Positions 62,861 through 64,000 of a stretch of 64,000 nt of DNA are shown here, piece by piece. The stretch spans positions 116,492,916 to 116,556,915 of the forward strand of contig BSWB01000001.1 of NCBI GenBank assembly GCA_033239125.1, in the 5' to 3' direction. The notes under the pieces were generated by a model, which was not told the DNA's origin, ran no database searches, and worked only from the letters and a program-made list of their open reading frames with translations. The number at the start of each line of letters is the position of its first letter. Positions within the stretch are counted from its first letter, which is position 1. Position numbers and translations under genes: made by a program. Origin of the DNA: Fagopyrum homotropicum (Eukaryota > Streptophyta > Magnoliopsida > Caryophyllales > Polygonaceae).

Positions 62861-64000
62861 CCTAGCCTTACCCTCTCTTCACTCTTACCTCACTTCTCTC
62901 CCCATAAACTTTACTAGTCGTTTCTTCTCCCTTACATCCTCTCACGCCGCCTCAGACAAACTCACGCTGACCTTCTCACACCGCCTCACACGCCGGCCTC
63001 TCTCCCCCACCAACCTAGCTCCTATAATACCCGTGTAAAGTTAGGAATTTATTTCCTTAGTTTAAGTGATTACAAGATAAACTATTTTGATGGTTGTTTT
63101 TAAAAAGGTAAATAAAGTAAAATAAAATAAATAAATTCAGCAACTATCATTTTACCTTTTGGGGGGTGTCAGTTAATGAGGTCTTATTTGTATCATCCGC
63201 CTAACAACTTGGCGAGATATCAGCGGAGTTGTGATTAACCTATATCTATCGACTCGTTCTTCCGTATACCCGTTAGCTTCCTTATTCCCGGCATTCTTCG
63301 ATCGCCTCCTTCATTCTTCTCTAAAAGCAAAGCTATCTTGCTTTTGATTCAAGAGTTCATCCGCCTGGTGACGAGAGGCTATTGCGGTGTAGACGTGCAC
63401 CTTTCTCTTCGTGTATCCAGGGCTCTCGTCACTCTCGTCCTCGGTCGAAGTTTCGCCAAACGTAGGATATTTGTGGGTCTAGGGCTCCTTCTTCTCATGG
63501 GTTACCAAATAAGACCGCAGGTTCGTCTTTTTCATCCTTCCGGCGGGTACCCTCATTGCAATTAGACCAAACAATATTTTTGGATTTGGTTTTATTTTAT
63601 TATACTGAAGCTTTTAGAAGTATTGATGGTGTTTGAGATGTTGTAGTAAGTGGGTATAGTTGAGTATTAACGTGTTGCAATTGTTTTGAAATGAGGAAGA
63701 AGGTGTAGATTATAAATGTTGGAGTAGTGGATTAAACGTGTTGGTTATATTAGCCTTAATTAGCTTTGTGAGTCGAATAGTGTATATATATATATATATA
63801 CTTGGCAACTTAGTTGACTAAGGAAGAGAGTGTTTAAATTTCAAGTCCACTATATTTGATAAGTTAAGTTACTGTTGGAATACAGTAGGTGAATGATCAT
63901 GGTGGGTAATGATTAAACTAAGGTATAGTTTAATTCAATAGGTTGTAAATGTTAGTCAGTGGAGTTGTTATTCTTTTTAGGTAGTGTTAGCTAAATCTTT
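62861..64000. other. Probable CACTA interior or further insertion, no gene recognised
   Basis: Pyrimidine-rich leader-like sequence (62870-63020), then at 63026 tataatacccgtgtaaag, which resembles the LTR end of Tekay-type elements. From 63160 there is a 5'-UTR-like tract. The plus frame 63338-63565 (75 aa) shows no family. Short TA microsatellite near 63781-63801. Confidence 0.4.

Noticed and set aside
63338..63565. 75-aa plus-strand frame as a CACTA transposase exon
   Set aside because: No TNP2/TNPD-like motif is visible and it is too short to assign.

Overview
This window is repeat-rich nuclear DNA from a flowering plant, probably a eudicot. The evidence is plant-type LTR retrotransposons primed by initiator tRNA-Met and tRNA-Asp, Athila-like and Tekay-like Ty3/gypsy lineages, a CACTA transposon end, and one intron-containing host gene. 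I see no bacterial features, tRNA genes, rRNA genes or CRISPR arrays. The species cannot be named from the sequence.

Layout. 1-3750: decayed minus-strand Tekay-like chromovirus. 3755-4434: 5' part of a minus-strand copia element with a 292-bp LTR. 4435-9139: AT-rich intergenic DNA with a weak MULE/FAR1-like fragment and a possible solo copia LTR. 9145-15487: almost complete minus-strand copia element with TSD GTCAC. 15862-18618: the one convincing host gene, minus strand, three coding exons (532 aa), resembling PCH1-type plant proteins. 18970-21451: intergenic DNA, a possible hAT-type MITE and a plus-strand copia gag fragment. 21452-33042: Tekay-like chromovirus whose LTR holds a solo Athila-type LTR (TSD AGGGA), followed by a second tandem LTR plus pol 3' end.

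33043 to past 61908 is a Russian doll. Athila-like element T (LTR 33043-34558 and 60832-61908+) is split inside its integrase by Athila-like element O (37722-55605, TSD CAACT). O is split in its 5' UTR by non-autonomous element N (46933-53624, TSD GAGAT). A CACTA transposon end begins at 61909 inside T's 5' LTR and runs towards the right edge. All these LTR elements are on the minus strand.

The most interesting signal is a set of short palindromes and hairpins written into these elements. Each element uses its own word: GCCGC-AGGG-GCGGC in T and in the chromovirus, CCACGGCCGTGG in O and the solo LTR, and AAATCGGCCGATTT in N. At homologous LTR positions of O and N the word is replaced but the nested-palindrome design is kept. 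The words also occur inside coding linkers. The arms co-vary while loops are fixed, and the choice of word does not follow element phylogeny. Separately, every element has a hairpin with a GGGA-like loop (sense RNA) beside its polypurine tract, and three have a co-varying hairpin just after the pol stop. Together they suggest selected DNA-binding sites or RNA structures, such as protein targets or RNA dimerisation/packaging signals. Function is inference; the sequence pattern is directly visible.
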